Shown here: in pieces, positions 11,115 through 22,429 of the stretch
How the letters are laid out: every line of letters begins with the position of its first letter
How positions within the stretch are numbered: the first letter of the stretch is position 1
Origin: Nymphaea colorata
Taxonomy: Eukaryota > Streptophyta > Magnoliopsida > Nymphaeales > Nymphaeaceae
Length of the DNA: 64,000 nt
NCBI RefSeq assembly: GCF_008831285.2
Contig: NC_045141.1
Coordinates: 4,295,224-4,359,223 of the forward strand
Direction: 5' to 3'
The notes under the pieces: model-generated
Told to the model about the DNA's origin: nothing
The model's input: only the letters and a program-made list of their open reading frames with translations
The model's database searches: none
Translations under genes and position numbers: made by a program

Positions 11115-11430
11115 TACAGTCTGACAGCCCCAAATTCTGTTTCCTCTCTCTTTCCTCCATTGGAGAAGCTCTTTTGCCATCTTAAATCAGAGAAGAAACC
11201 ATAGCCTTTGAACAGAAGCAAATATGACTGCCTGAGTTTGTGACTCAGTGAAGGGTTGAGAGAACCTGCTGTCGAGCTGAACCTGTAGGCTGAGAACAGG
11301 AGCTGCCGAGAGGAGATTTCTGGAGATGATTCGTGAGGATCTGCAATGGGCTCGTCACTGACATCCGCAGCAGAGAAATTCAGTCAACCCTGAGAAATTC
11401 CAGCGATAGGGGTTGCTGCCGGAATACAGA
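11115..11430 (-). mobile_element. Copia 5' leader segment (copy 1)
   Basis: About 310 bp nearly identical in direct orientation to 22,440-22,740, for example around AGCCTTTGAACAGAAGCAAA and GAGATGATTCGTGAGGAT. At 22.4 kb this sequence runs on to a primer-binding site and LTR. It is therefore internal leader of the minus-strand copia family. Homology stops at about 11,430. Confidence 0.7.
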
Positions 11431-14228
11431 AGATCAGATGATCGATGTTAGTGTTATCAGAATCAGCCCAAATCGGTTCATGGCTCCCATATTGCACTAA
11501 CAAAGCAACATTTTCATGTATCCTCCCTTGTTCCTTTTCTTTGGATTTTTCCTCTTTCCACCAAGACCCGCCATGCACCATGACGAATGAGGAATTTGTA
11601 GATCTCCCAAGTTGAGATGGGTCCCATCATCCGATGTGTTAAGCTGGTGTGGCTACCACTCGACGAAGAGGTACATATGGAACTTTATCCTTCTTTTTCC
11701 TACACAGAACCCGATTTGAAGGTTAAACCATGGATGATCAATCATTGGTACTGGATGATCTCACCAGTGATTGGATCCGTGTCGGAGTCCAGTCCATTTT
11801 TTGGGGCAAGATATTCGAAGGAGGACCCAATCTCTTTACGTGAAAACAGTAGATTTGATTTAAGACCTCCTTCTGTCCGACCTCAAAACATAAGTTTTCA
11901 GCGAGAAACCTGGGTTTAAGATCCACATTTTTCACTCACGTGGAATCCACTGTTTGTTTGAACAGTGGGTCATATAGAAAAAAGATTTGAGATCCAAGGG
12001 GATCTCAGATCCACGGCCAAATAAATGCCTCCTATGGGATGCCGATTCGAGTCAGATATTGGGTAGTCTCCAAATCCTTTGTCACATATGATACTTGAAT
12101 CATAACTAATTAGTGATTTGGATTCAAATCTGTCATCGATTCTGAGGTCAAATTCGAAGCGAACCTGAATCCAAAAACTTATGGAACTCCTCTAAATGCA
12201 CATCTAACTTTTAGTGGTTCACTAAAAGCACAAGTTTAAATTTCTTTGTCAAACAGCATTTTATGTAATACAAGCAGTTACTTTATTTAAACTTGAACGA
12301 GTTATTGTTACCCTTCCAAAGTCAATAACTCACCACTCAAAACAGAAGAAGCATTAAGACCCCTCGTTCCCCAAGTCTATAGGGCTTTGAGCTACGTACA
12401 TTAGTAGTACCACTGCTCCCTTCAACTTATATACCATACTCCACCACTTGGGAATCGACTAGAGACATGCATCTCCATACGCCTCAAGCCCGACCATTTA
12501 TGCTATGCTAGTTTTGCCCTTTGAAAAAATTTATACCACTGTTTGTAATTATTTAATTGGGATATATCTGATTTTAAGCACGTGTAATTTCTAATCCAAT
12601 GGAAGTCCGTTCAATTTACGTTGCAACATAGAAAAAAAAACTGGAATTTAGCCTACATAATAGAGCTATGGAATTTTTTACTTAAAATAGACTTCAATAT
12701 TGCTAGGCCATGAGTCATTACATAAATGACATTGTAGGTGGAAACTGTCCCAAATGAGTTTCACTGGATAACTTGTCTTGAATGAATTGTGCAGTGGAAA
12801 ATGAGGCTGGGTTTTCAGACAGTGTTAAGACAAAAACGACAATGAGAAAAGCGTGTCCAGGTTCTCTGAAGAGATAAATCATCATCAGAACTTGAGTCAA
12901 AATTTATTCTGAGATGTTTTGTCCACCCCTACAATGCATATTCTTGGAAGCTGAGCTCAAATGTCACTGGAATTGGAACGCCGTCTTCGGTTAGAACAAC
13001 AAAACATAATAAAATAAAAAGAAATTTCAAGAAGACTGGAGAATAACTAGTGACATGAAAAACCATTATCACATTGTCATGAAACACAATGTAAATTTTG
13101 CACCACTACTTAAAAAAAAATGTTTGCCAATAGCTCTAAGTTGTTACTAACTTAAGCTTGTTTTAACTTGATAAAAATGACTAATAGATGCTTAATGAGG
13201 ACAAATTATACATACATTAGTTTGTATTAGCTTAGGCATGTATTAAGGGGTTATGACCAGCCATCCATTGGCCAAAATGTAGATGGATATTGTGCTATCC
13301 CATCCAAACTTTTGGTACATTGAATTAAAGATCTGCTGCGAAACATGACATTCACACTTGATTTAGACATTGCCAAAACCGCAGTATTAGATTTTTTTAT
13401 GTATTTATTTTTTTTAAATAGAATTCTGAAAATTGTAAGTTGGGGGTGCTTCTAGGAAAGAGGGGAAGCATGAATGGAGGAATTCAACTTTTTAATATAA
13501 AAAACTCATTTAATATAAAAAGCTTGCTCCATAATCACTTACCTTTTTTTTCATCATTTTACTGTTTTTTTTCTTTATTTTCTTATTTGGAGCAACAGAG
13601 TGTGAGTTTGTTATTGAAAAGAAATAATTATAAATGATACTTAAACTTTCAAGTAGCAAAAAACTTCTCAAATTGCTTAAGAAGAAAATCATCCGACCTA
13701 TGTTCTTGTTCTCTTGTATTCAATTTGAGGAAGTAAATAAAAAAGTTTGAAAGTATCTTTTACAACCATTTCATCTTCTTTCTTATTGAATCAAACCAAT
13801 CTTGTAATTGTGAACAAGAACACGTTTGAGTGGGTAAACAAAAATATTTTTGAAATGCATTTGGTCACTCCAAGTGAAAGTCCGGGTTGGGGTGGCACTT
13901 CTTTGGAGTGGGTATCAAAAATATTTCAAAATGCATTTAAAGGGTAGCTTCAAAGTAGTACCGCACTATGATTCTTATTATTATCTACAAGGCGGTAAGG
14001 TTCTTATTTATTGACAGAAAGCAGTGCCTTTATTTTGGAAGACTTCTTCATCTTTTCTTGCAAGTTCTTGTATGTAAAAGATCAACTTAACCTATACAAA
14101 GAATTTATGATATATGTACAATTTGTTCATTCACAATATGTTCATTTATTTATATTGGCTTTGTTGAAAATTTTGGTTCCAGGTCGCAACAATTACATGG
14201 TTTGGTTTGAAGCTTATTCTGTTTGCGG

Positions 14229-14306
14229 TAGTCGTTCTGTTGCAATTCCTTTGGTGCTGGTTCTTTGTAGTCATTCTGTTGTAATTCCTTTGGTGCTGGT
14301 TCTTCC
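14229..14306 (-). repeat. 39-bp tandem duplication (13-residue repeat in frame)
   Basis: Two copies of a 39-bp unit containing AATTCCTTTGGTGCTGGTTC. On the - strand both are open and read EPAPKELQQNDYK-like repeats. Confidence 0.8.
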
Positions 14307-14724
14307 ATATATATGCCGCTTCTTCCAATGCATTCGGTAATACAAGGATGCAAAGGAAAAAAGATGTCTTTTTAATGGTAAGAATTTTTATTCATTCCAT
14401 AGTTTTAGCCACGAAGATATGCTGCCTACGCTAGAAATGGCATATAGTAAAGGAACAGTAAAATACTGGCTAACTCGAACTTGCGTGTCAAACTCGAGCC
14501 ATGCTGCACTTTTCCATAGCATAGGTGACATGATCCAAAGGGTGTCCTTGGCTCAGATAACAACAGGGGAAAGAAAATTAGAACTGAGGTAACTGCAAAA
14601 CAAGGGGCCACAACTTACACGGATATTCAGATGGCGAGATTAATGGTGCCCTGCACACCCAGCACCAAGCCCATGACTTGTCTGTTCTTTTTTCATTTTT
14701 GTGGGATTTTTTGTCATCTGCAAT

Positions 14725-14760
14725 CAGGGGTGGAGCTATATTTTTTTCCTTTCATAAAAC
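14725..14760. mobile_element. Lone hAT-type MITE terminus
   Basis: CAGGGGTGGAGCTATATTTT matches the usual start of plant hAT MITEs (CAGGGGCGGAGC). No matching opposite end was found downstream, so it is probably truncated. Confidence 0.35.
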
Positions 14761-15127
14761 ACTTAATATATGGTTAACATATTTTCAATTGACTATGAGG
14801 CAGATCTCATGGGGCTACTCCATATAATTGGGCGCAAGTTCACCCAAGTTTGAACATTAAATTAAGGTTTCAAAGAGCGGTCGCGTTCATAACCAAAATA
14901 ACAGCTAAGATCAAAAATTAGGATTCTGATTGTCTGGAGCAATGAAATTGATGTTTTCTGTGAAATTCACAGTAAAAAACTTGAACATTTCAAGGTTTGG
15001 GACTCGAAATTCTGACTTTTCGATCTGTTTTCTCTTTAAAATAAAGTTCCCACTGACATGACTGAATGTGAATTGAAAAGCCAAAACAAACAGTAGGAAT
15101 GGGAATTCATTTGAAGATGCTGCTGCT

Positions 15128-15192
15128 CAGAAATTATATGTTTGTCCCAGCACCATCAGAAATTATATGTTTGTCCCACCACCACCAGAAAA
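15128..15192. repeat. ~33-bp tandem duplication
   Basis: CAGAAATTATATGTTTGTCC occurs twice in tandem, followed by CAGCACCAT or CACCACCACC variants. Confidence 0.8.
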
Positions 15193-15620
15193 GATGGTAG
15201 AATGGGAATCAAAATTTAAACTGTAAATCCAACTCAACCTTCCAATCTTGGCTCGTATGAGAGTCTGACTAAGTTAGGAATCTAAACAAGTTTCAGTTTC
15301 CATCTTCTTGTAAATTTTTGGTCTTTTCTCCTCAATGTTTAAGAAACCTTTTATGAACGGAGACCTTCCAAATTCTCACAGCGTGCATGGAAGCCATGGT
15401 TCAAGTCCAACCTATAGGTTTTAACCCTTCACAGCCATCATAAGCGACGAAACTACAAGACTTCCAAGAATGAGTCATACTCCTCACAAGTTCCTAGGTA
15501 CAAATCACAGGGATTGTCTCCATTACCTCACTTTTCTGTTGGAAAAGTTTATCTACAGCTGCCTTTCTCATAGTTGCCTTATTTCATTGTTCCCTTACCC
15601 ATCAAGATCTTGTTGCTTTG

Positions 15621-15795
15621 TGAGAAAACTTCAAGAAGAAAACAGAGGAAGGGTGAAAGATAAAGCTGGAGAGAACTTGTTTTTATTGATTCCTTTGAGC
15701 AACATATATATATATATATATATATAATACAAAAAATGGTTATCTCTTACAAGATTTTTGGTATACAAGATCATGATAATACCCAATTTCTATCT
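15621..15795 (-). mobile_element. Partial copia LTR
   Basis: From TGAGAAAACTTCAAGAAG to about ATACCCAATTTCTATC this follows the LTR at 18,178-18,510, with an extended (AT)n tract at 15,707-15,726. It then diverges. No PBS adjoins it on the left, so it is a fragment or solo remnant. Confidence 0.65.
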
Positions 15796-16150
15796 CTAAA
15801 AAAGCTAAAGGCTGCTTTCCAATTACAATTTGGAAGAAATTACATAAAGGCACAATGAATATTTCAATTTGTTTCTTTAAGCTGTCGGTGCCACACGACT
15901 TTCTTTCTCTTGCTATTATATGGTGAATGTCTCGTCGATTTTCATTGGTCAAAAATTCTGTTTATGCTGAAATAGATAAATTTTTATTTTTTTTTTCGCT
16001 TCTAAAAAAAATTGAATTTGGGAGCCAAAAAAAAAAGGAAAAAAAGATACATTTTTGGTAACCCTTGGGGTTTATACTCAATCAGGATAATCCATTGATT
16101 GTCTTAAGTAACAAAGTATCGTGTAGATATCATTCTCATCCCTGAAAAGC
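15796..16150. other. Spacer before the tandem array
   Basis: AT-rich with several A/T homopolymers. No gene is seen. Confidence 0.5.
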
Positions 16151-18242
16151 TGAAAAGCCAAAATGAAAATGAATATTTTATTATAACGAACTTGAATATT
16201 ATACACCAGAGATAAGAACTGGCAGATATTTTTTTTAAAAAAAGAGAACCACATCTTCATTTTTCCATGTTAATTCAAACAGAGTAAGGTAGTAAATAGG
16301 ACACATCATTCCATGTGATGCAACAAATTGGAGAGATGAAAAGAACAGATCTGTTGTGGAAAAAAATGTATTTAGGAGCTTGATTCTTTTAGAAATTCTA
16401 AATACGGTCCTCATATTGATTAGGACATGGCAGGTTGAAAAGTGCGACCTGCCATGTCGCACTTTGGAAATACACTCTAAGCTAGTGTATTATCATGTAA
16501 TTTTTATCAAGATCTGCATAACAATAACAGGAAGAATCCGGTGAGAAAGACGCCCTTCCCTGACTTCCTTTCCCGATGTTCTTTGAAATAATTTGCTGGA
16601 GACGAAGGTGTATCAGGCGGCAGAGAGGAAGGCCGGCGATGATTGTTTAGGCGATTCTAGCTGTCGAGCAGAAGATTATTCCAATTCCAGGTGTCTGAAG
16701 AACCTCTCTACAAAAGCTTGGATTTTTTGGAGGTAACGGAAGGGAGCAGTTGATTTCCCTCCCTCGTTTTGCTCTGATACCATGAGAAAACTTAGAGAAG
16801 AAAACAGAGGAAGCGTGAAAGAGAAAGCTGGAGAGAACTTGTATTTATGAAAAGCCAAAATGAAAATGAATATTTTATTATAACGAACTTGAATATTATA
16901 CACCAGAGATAAGAACTGGCAGATATTTTTTTTAAAAAAAAGAGAACCACATCTTCATTTTTCCATGTTAATTCAAACAGAGTAAGGTAGTAAATAGGAC
17001 ACATCATTCCATGTGATGCAACAAATTGGAGAGATGAAAAGAACAGATCTGTTGTGGAAAAAAATGTATTTAGGAGCTTGATTCTTTTAGAAATTCTAAA
17101 TACGGTCCTCATATTGATTAGGACATGGCAGGTTGAAAAGTGCGACCTGCCATGTCGCACTTTGGAAATACACTCTAAGCTAGTGTATTATCATGTAATT
17201 TTTATCAAGATCTGCATAACAATAACAGGAAGAATCCGGTGAGAAAGACGCCCTTCCCTCACTTCCTTTCCCGATGTTCTTTGAAATAATTTGCTGGAGA
17301 CGAAGGTGTATCAGGCGGCAGAGAGGAAGGCCGGCGATGATTCTTTAGGCGATTCTAGCTGTCGAGCAGAAGATTATTCCAATTCCAGGTGTCTGAAGAA
17401 CCTCTCTACAAAAGCTTGGATTTTTTGGAGGTAACGGAAGGGAGCAGTTGATTTCCCTCCCTCGTTTTGCTCTGATACCATGAGAAAACTTAGAGAAGAA
17501 AACAGAGGAAGCGTGAAAGAGAAAGCTGGAGAGAACTTGTATTTATGAAAAGCCAAAATGAAAATGAATATTTTATTATAACGAACTTGAATATTATACA
17601 CCAGAGATAAGAACTGGCAGATATTTTTTTTAAAAAAAGAGAACCACATCTTCATTTTTCCATGTTAATTCAAACAGAGTAAGGTAGTAAATAGGACACA
17701 TCATTCCATGTGATGCAACAAATTGGAGAGATGAAAAGAACAGATCTGTTGTGGAAAAGAATGTATTTAGGAGCTTGATTCTTTTAGAAATTCTAAATAC
17801 GGTCCTCATATTGATTAGGACATGGCAGGTTGAAAAGTGCGACCTGCCATGTCGCACTTTGGAAATACACTCTAAGCTAGTGTATTATCATGTAATTTTT
17901 ATCAAGATCTGCATAACAATAACAGGAAGAATCCGGTGAGAAAGACGCCCTTCCCTCACTTCCTTTCCCGATGTTCTTTGAAATAATTTGCTGGAGACGA
18001 AGGTGTATCAGGCGGCAGAGAGGAAGGCCGGCGATGATTCTTTAGGCGATTCTAGCTGTCGAGCAGAAGATTATTCCAATTCCAGGTGTCTGAAGAACCT
18101 CTCTACAAAAGCTTGGATTTTTTGGAGGTAACGGAAGGGAGCAGTTGATTTCCCTCCCTCGTTTTGCTCTGATACCATGAGAAAACTTAGAGAAGAAAAC
18201 AGAGGAAGCGTGAAAGATAAAGCTGGAGAGAACTTGTATTTA
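16151..18242. repeat. Three near-identical tandem copies of a 697-bp unit
   Basis: Units run 16,151-16,847, 16,848-17,545 and 17,546-18,242 (697, 698 and 697 bp). Only a few substitutions are seen; for example copy 1 has CCTGACTTCC where copies 2 and 3 have CCTCACTTCC. Each unit contains ~380 bp of unassigned sequence, ~250 bp of copia leader, a GCTCTGATACCA primer-binding-site complement (16,771, 17,469, 18,166) and the first ~65 bp of the LTR. Only the last unit continues into the rest of the LTR. Small frames repeat identically in each unit but look non-coding. Confidence 0.95.
18166..18177 (-). other. Copia primer-binding site
   Basis: On the - strand this reads TGGTATCAGAGC, the initiator-Met tRNA binding site of plant copia elements, immediately next to the LTR. 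This fixes the element orientation as minus. Confidence 0.85.
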
Positions 18243-18510
18243 TGGATTTGTTTGAGCAAAATATATATAGTACAAAAAAAGGTTATCCCTTACAAGATTT
18301 TTGGTATACAAGATCATGATATTACACAATTTCTTTTCCAATCCATTAACCTTCGAAAATGTAGTCTGCATAACAATAACAAATCTTGATAAGAGATCTG
18401 ATCCCTTTTTTCTTGACACTTATCACATAGGATTCTGGGTGATTATCTTACCTAAAATAGTCTGGCCTGTACTCTATATATTGGGAGTCCATCTTCTCTC
18501 AAGAACATCA
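18178..18510 (-). mobile_element. Copia LTR (copy 2), 333 bp
   Basis: Begins TGAGAAAACT and ends AAGAACATCA on the + strand, giving TG...CA on both strands, and abuts the PBS. In element orientation TATATAGAG near 18,475 is a plausible TATA box. The other LTR copies end at the same base, and a small-gene ATG follows 4 bp beyond. Confidence 0.8.
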
Positions 18511-18514
18511 GAGA

Positions 18515-19091
18515 ATGAATAATGAAAAAGCTCCCTTTCCCGTGAATGCAGGCATCAAAATGCCAAACCACAACCACGTAAGTTCTTTTTTTTTTCATGT
18601 TTTAACACTTCTTTCATAGGAGATTGGTAGAGTGTGCATGCATTTGCTTAGTTATATCTGCAGTAGCATATGTGATATGTGGTTCTAATAGCTCATTCTC
18701 ACACCTATGTGGTTGCAGTTTGCACATGGGAAGCAGGAGCTGCTGCCGGTGCCTCAGAGGAACAAGCCCGAAGTACGGCTTAAGAAAACACTGCTGTCAC
18801 TAGGCCTACTGAAGCATGATAACCATTCACACTTCGTGACAAATTATGAAACCGGTGACGTTTTCAAAGAATTGATTCGTGTCTTCTGCATTTGAGCAGG
18901 TCAGAAGGCCTGGAGTGAGCGCTCAAGGATTAAGCACACCTCAGGAAGTGGTGTCAAGCGAAGAGGAAAAGAAGATAATGTCTCAGTCAGAGGAATTCAA
19001 AGCGTTGGTGGACACGGTTATCAATCCCAATGCTGGTGTGGCCCACAACAAGCGAAGGCTACCCATCTTTGTGGCTCTAACGGATCCCTAA
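18515..19091 (+). CDS. Three-exon small gene, copy 1 (unknown protein, 102 aa)
   Basis: Exons 18,515-18,577, 18,719-18,772 and 18,900-19,091, with introns of 141 bp (GTAAGT...TTGCAG) and 127 bp (GTACGG...GAGCAG). Spliced, the frame is open from ATG 18,515 to TAA 19,089. The protein begins MNNEKAPFPVNAGIKMPNHN. It contains VSAQGLSTP, an acidic SSEEEKK stretch and INPNAGVAHNKRRLPIFV. It has no signal peptide, membrane segment or domain I recognise. The whole unit recurs at 23.6-24.3 kb and, inverted and damaged, at 42.8-43.4 kb, always starting a few bases beyond a copia LTR. Conserved exon borders argue for a real ancestral gene or 3' fragment; ATG 18,560 is an alternative start. Expression is unknown. 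Confidence 0.5.
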
Positions 19092-19094
19092 ACT

Positions 19095-20565
19095 GTCTCT
19101 CTAATTTCAAAGATGCCCCTTTTTTCTTTTTCTTTTGGCATATGATTGTTGCGTGCACTGGCCGGCGCACACAAGTTGAACTCCTCTTTTGAGTTCCACC
19201 ACTGCCTTCCTCCCTTTTTCTAATACCTTTCCTATATTCCTTTATTGTTTTTGACAAATTTTGCAAAATCATTGAAATTTGTCACTTAATGATATGTTCT
19301 GTTTCTTTTTCTACCTTTATCTAGATATCATGCCTTTCCATGTAATGTAAGCAAAAGAATTGGAACAGCCTCGTCACTTGGTAAGATGGGTAGACTTTAA
19401 ATGTCATTTTCCATCTTGATCGCATGTCCAATTGAACCGTTCCCAAAAAAAAAAAACAGATATGGGAAAAAAATTGATCTGTGATTAAGAAATAGATCAC
19501 TTCGGATTTAAAAAATAACATCCGAGTGGATTCGGATTCAGATTCTGACATACATAAGTATCAGATCGGATATGGATTCAGATCAGATTTAGTTTTAAAT
19601 AATTACTCATATGCAATGCTCTTACCTTTTGAAAATCTTCTAGATACAGTTCAAAATTCGCATTCGGATTGTGAAACCAGATCTTGAATTCAGATTCAGA
19701 CATGATATCTCTCCATTCTATTAAAATCTGAATTCGAATACCAGTATGTGGATACCTAAAGAAATGGATATGGTGAAGAGTATACCCAATTTAAATCCAA
19801 TCCATTAACATCCCCACTTGCAAAGAACATTGCTTTAGACCGAAAAAGAAAGAAAGGCAACTGGAGGCCGAAGCACTTCCCATTCCAATCTCAGACGTCA
19901 TTGATGGCCATCTTCTCAAAGAAAGCAATAGTACTGCAACTGAAAGACCTGCTGCTTGGAATGAGCTGTTGGTGATCATGATGGATACTTATATACTCAG
20001 GTTCGAGTTTGGATATGAATTCAAAAAAATATATATCCAAATTTGAATCCGAAATCAGATTCCACAATCTGAATCTGATTTTTTTTCCTCATCCAAAACT
20101 GAATCCAAAATCAGATTTCATAATTTCAATCTGATCTAAATCCATCTTTTTCATCCTGATCTGAATCAGAAATCAGATGTCACAATCAAAATCCAAACTC
20201 AATCCTATTTTTATATTCATATATGAATTTGAATCTGAATCCAAATTTTGAACTGAGTCTGGCTGATTTACAAACTGTAAGAGCATTGAATATAGAATTT
20301 TTATTTAAACCTAAGTCCCATCTGGATCTCATCGGATATTTTTGTATATTTGAATCTGAACTGAATTCGACTGAATATAACTAAATCTGAATCCGTTAGA
20401 ATATTTATGCATATATGAATCTAAATCTAATCAGATGTCATTTCTTAATTTCAAATCCTATGTGATTTTTTAGTTGATTAGTAAATTTCTTTTCTTCATC
20501 CAAATGTTTTTGGAGCAATTGGCTTGGACATTCAATTCAAATGAGACATGTTGACATCCTTAGGT
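19095..20565 (+). repeat. Repeat R1 (copy 2) with long GGATTCAGATT array
   Basis: Shares the 19,095-19,700 segment with 7,610-8,160 and 24,235-24,700. It then has degenerate ATCTGAATCCGAAT-type repeats to about 20,460 and ends near GACATCCTTAGG (20,565). Hallmarks are internal sub-terminal words in both orientations and hAT-like GGATGTCAAT ends. It is interrupted by an RLK scrap at 19,852. Confidence 0.75.
19852..19980 (+). pseudogene. RLK last-exon scrap inside R1
   Basis: Reads EALPIPISDVIDGHLLKESN then TATERPAAWNELLVIMMD, the C-lobe region of an LRR-RLK distinct from copies A-D (GHLLKESN rather than SHIFNESD). It ends abruptly and R1 sequence resumes. An inverted, slightly longer equivalent is at 49,790-50,048. 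Confidence 0.75.
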
Positions 20566-20649
20566 TGAAGCTTCCCCACTCCAACTGACATGTTTCACCA
20601 TTATAAACAGGGGACAAGTCCAATTGTGTGTGTCATGTGGATAGAGTAG

Positions 20650-20985
20650 TAAAACGTGTCAAGCCAACTCAAGCTCAACTCGAATTTGCTCTGTTAAGCT
20701 CAAGGTTAACTCAAAACTCGTGATTATAAACAAGTCAAGTTCGAGTTTCACAAAATTGATTTGATTGAACTTGAGTAAACCATTTATCTAGGCATTCTTT
20801 TGAAAATTTTCAAACTTAAAACCAAAAAAAGAAATCAGGTCAAATGGGAAACGAGCTTAAAAGAGTCATGCTCGAGCTGTGGCCAGGTCTATCAAATGGA
20901 GTTCAAGCTGACCTTGTATAGCTAAACTCGTGCTCGAGCCAAGCTGAACGAGCTCAATTTTGACTCGGCCCGTATATAGCCCTAC
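20650..20985. mobile_element. MITE-like element rich in AACTCGAGCTC words
   Basis: Ends TAGTAAAACGTGTCAAGCC and the complement of GGCCCGTATATAGCCCTA are loosely inverted. The interior is full of CTCGAGC/GAGCTCG words. A truncated relative lies at 25,620-25,760. An inverted one at 34,909-35,165 forms the breakpoint of RLK copy C. No clean target duplication was found. Confidence 0.45.
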
Positions 20986-20999
20986 AAGTGGATCAATTG

Positions 21000-21375
21000 T
21001 GTGATTTTGATATTTTTTTTCTTATAAATTAAATATTTGAGTACTGGTTATGCTATAAGTCACCAAAGAAATGATTGTCAAATAATATGCCTTTTGGCTC
21101 CTTGAGTCTTACATAGAAATTAAGCTCTCTTTCTGTGCAGTTTAACTGCTAACATGTATCTGTGGGTTTTATTTTCTTCCTTTTGTGTGCTCTTGAAGGG
21201 TTGAGTCAACTCTTGGCGAACATAACCGTGTATGTCAGCAATAATTGCAGCTCTGCTGATCTTTCTCCATTGCACAGATTGATTTTGCTTAACAAATGTA
21301 CGGGGCCTAATCCCCAGCAAGCTGTTGGTGCAACATAAATTATGCTTTTGACTAACAAGTAACATTGGTGCAACA
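21000..21375 (+). repeat. Duplicated segment S (copy 1)
   Basis: Matches 31,780-32,125 in direct orientation and 60,790-61,060 inverted, for example around TTTGAGTACTGGTTATGCTA and TCTCCATTGCACAGATTGA. In the other two copies it continues into a conserved reading frame that is missing here. Confidence 0.75.
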
Positions 21376-21379
21376 TCAA

Positions 21380-22415
21380 GAATGGGGCTTGCAGAGTCTG
21401 TGTTCAAGTAGCATTGGATTTCAATCGATAATCCGAGATTGAATTGGAATTAGAAGAGGAAGGAATTGTTCTTCAAGAAATCAACTATGTGAGTAACATT
21501 AAATTTTCCTCCCATTGCAAAACGAATATAAACTCATATTACAAGTCGGTGTAGAGTTGATCAATTGATGGTTTCTTCTGAAGAGGGTGTCGCAAAGAAA
21601 GATGGGTGGAAGGAATTGAAGAATAGCATTATGTTAGGAGAGCTAAGGAGTTAACAAAGGAGAGACCCAGATCAAAAGCAGAACCAGAATTGGGGGATAA
21701 CAAGTTTCGGTTTCTCCATAGGCAGATGGAAGTTGAAAAGGAACGTTAGACCCAGAATGATTGGAATGCAGAGATTGATTTACAGGAGACCAGCAATTGC
21801 GGAATAACTTGAAGACAACCAGCTGGTGGGTGACGAGAAGATTGAGCAGGAGATTTCAATTGATAACAAAAAGAATCGAAGGGGAGAACCGTGAGTCCTC
21901 ATCATGTTTGATTCTTTCTCCTCCATTAAAAAATAATTTCAGGAGTTTGGATGGAATGAAAACTAGCAAAGAAATGACTGGTTTGGCAGGGTTCACAGTG
22001 AGGACAAACTCAGGGTAGTTTTTAGAAGGGGGAATGGGAACTGGGTGGAAGAGTCATGGTTGCCAGCAGATGGGATCCAAGATGCTCCTTATCGATTGAG
22101 GAGAATATGGGAGTACCAATCTGGACTAGGGGTTCCTAATTTGCCACTATTTTGATGGAATCGATGCACTTTCCAAGCTATTAACACAGTGCCTTAGGAG
22201 AACCGATGGAAGATGACATCCATACTCATCGATGTCAAGATGGGGCTTGCAGAATCTGTGTTTAGGTAGGATTGGATTTCAATCCAAAATCCGCGGTTGA
22301 ATTGGAATTAGAAGAGGGAGGAATTGTTCTTCAAGAAATCAACTATGTGAGTAATATTAAATTTTCCTCCCACTGCAGAGCGAATATATACTCATATGAC
22401 AAGTCGGTGTAGATG
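21380..22415. mobile_element. Candidate element with ~180-bp terminal direct repeats
   Basis: Terminal repeats 21,380-21,557 and 22,236-22,415 share stretches such as GAATTGTTCTTCAAGAAATC. The interior of about 680 bp has short broken frames (for example WVEESWLPADGIQDAPYRL near 22,050) and no RT or gag motif. It could be a TRIM/LARD-like non-autonomous LTR element or a simple segmental duplication. I found no TG...CA ends or PBS. Confidence 0.45.
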
Positions 22416-22429
22416 ATTCTGTTTCCTCC

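Larger units (their letters stand above)
11431..15460. other. Intergenic, no gene recognised
   Basis: About 4 kb without a convincing gene. It holds a faint R1-like relic (12,040-12,180), a T/A-rich stretch (13,380-13,640), a hAT-type terminus at 14,725 and two short tandem repeats listed separately. Confidence 0.55.

Noticed and set aside
16235-17857. Repeated frames MRHGRSHF... and MEKNVFRSL... in the 697-bp units
   Set aside because: They are identical because the DNA is tandemly duplicated. They overlap on opposite strands and show no domain.
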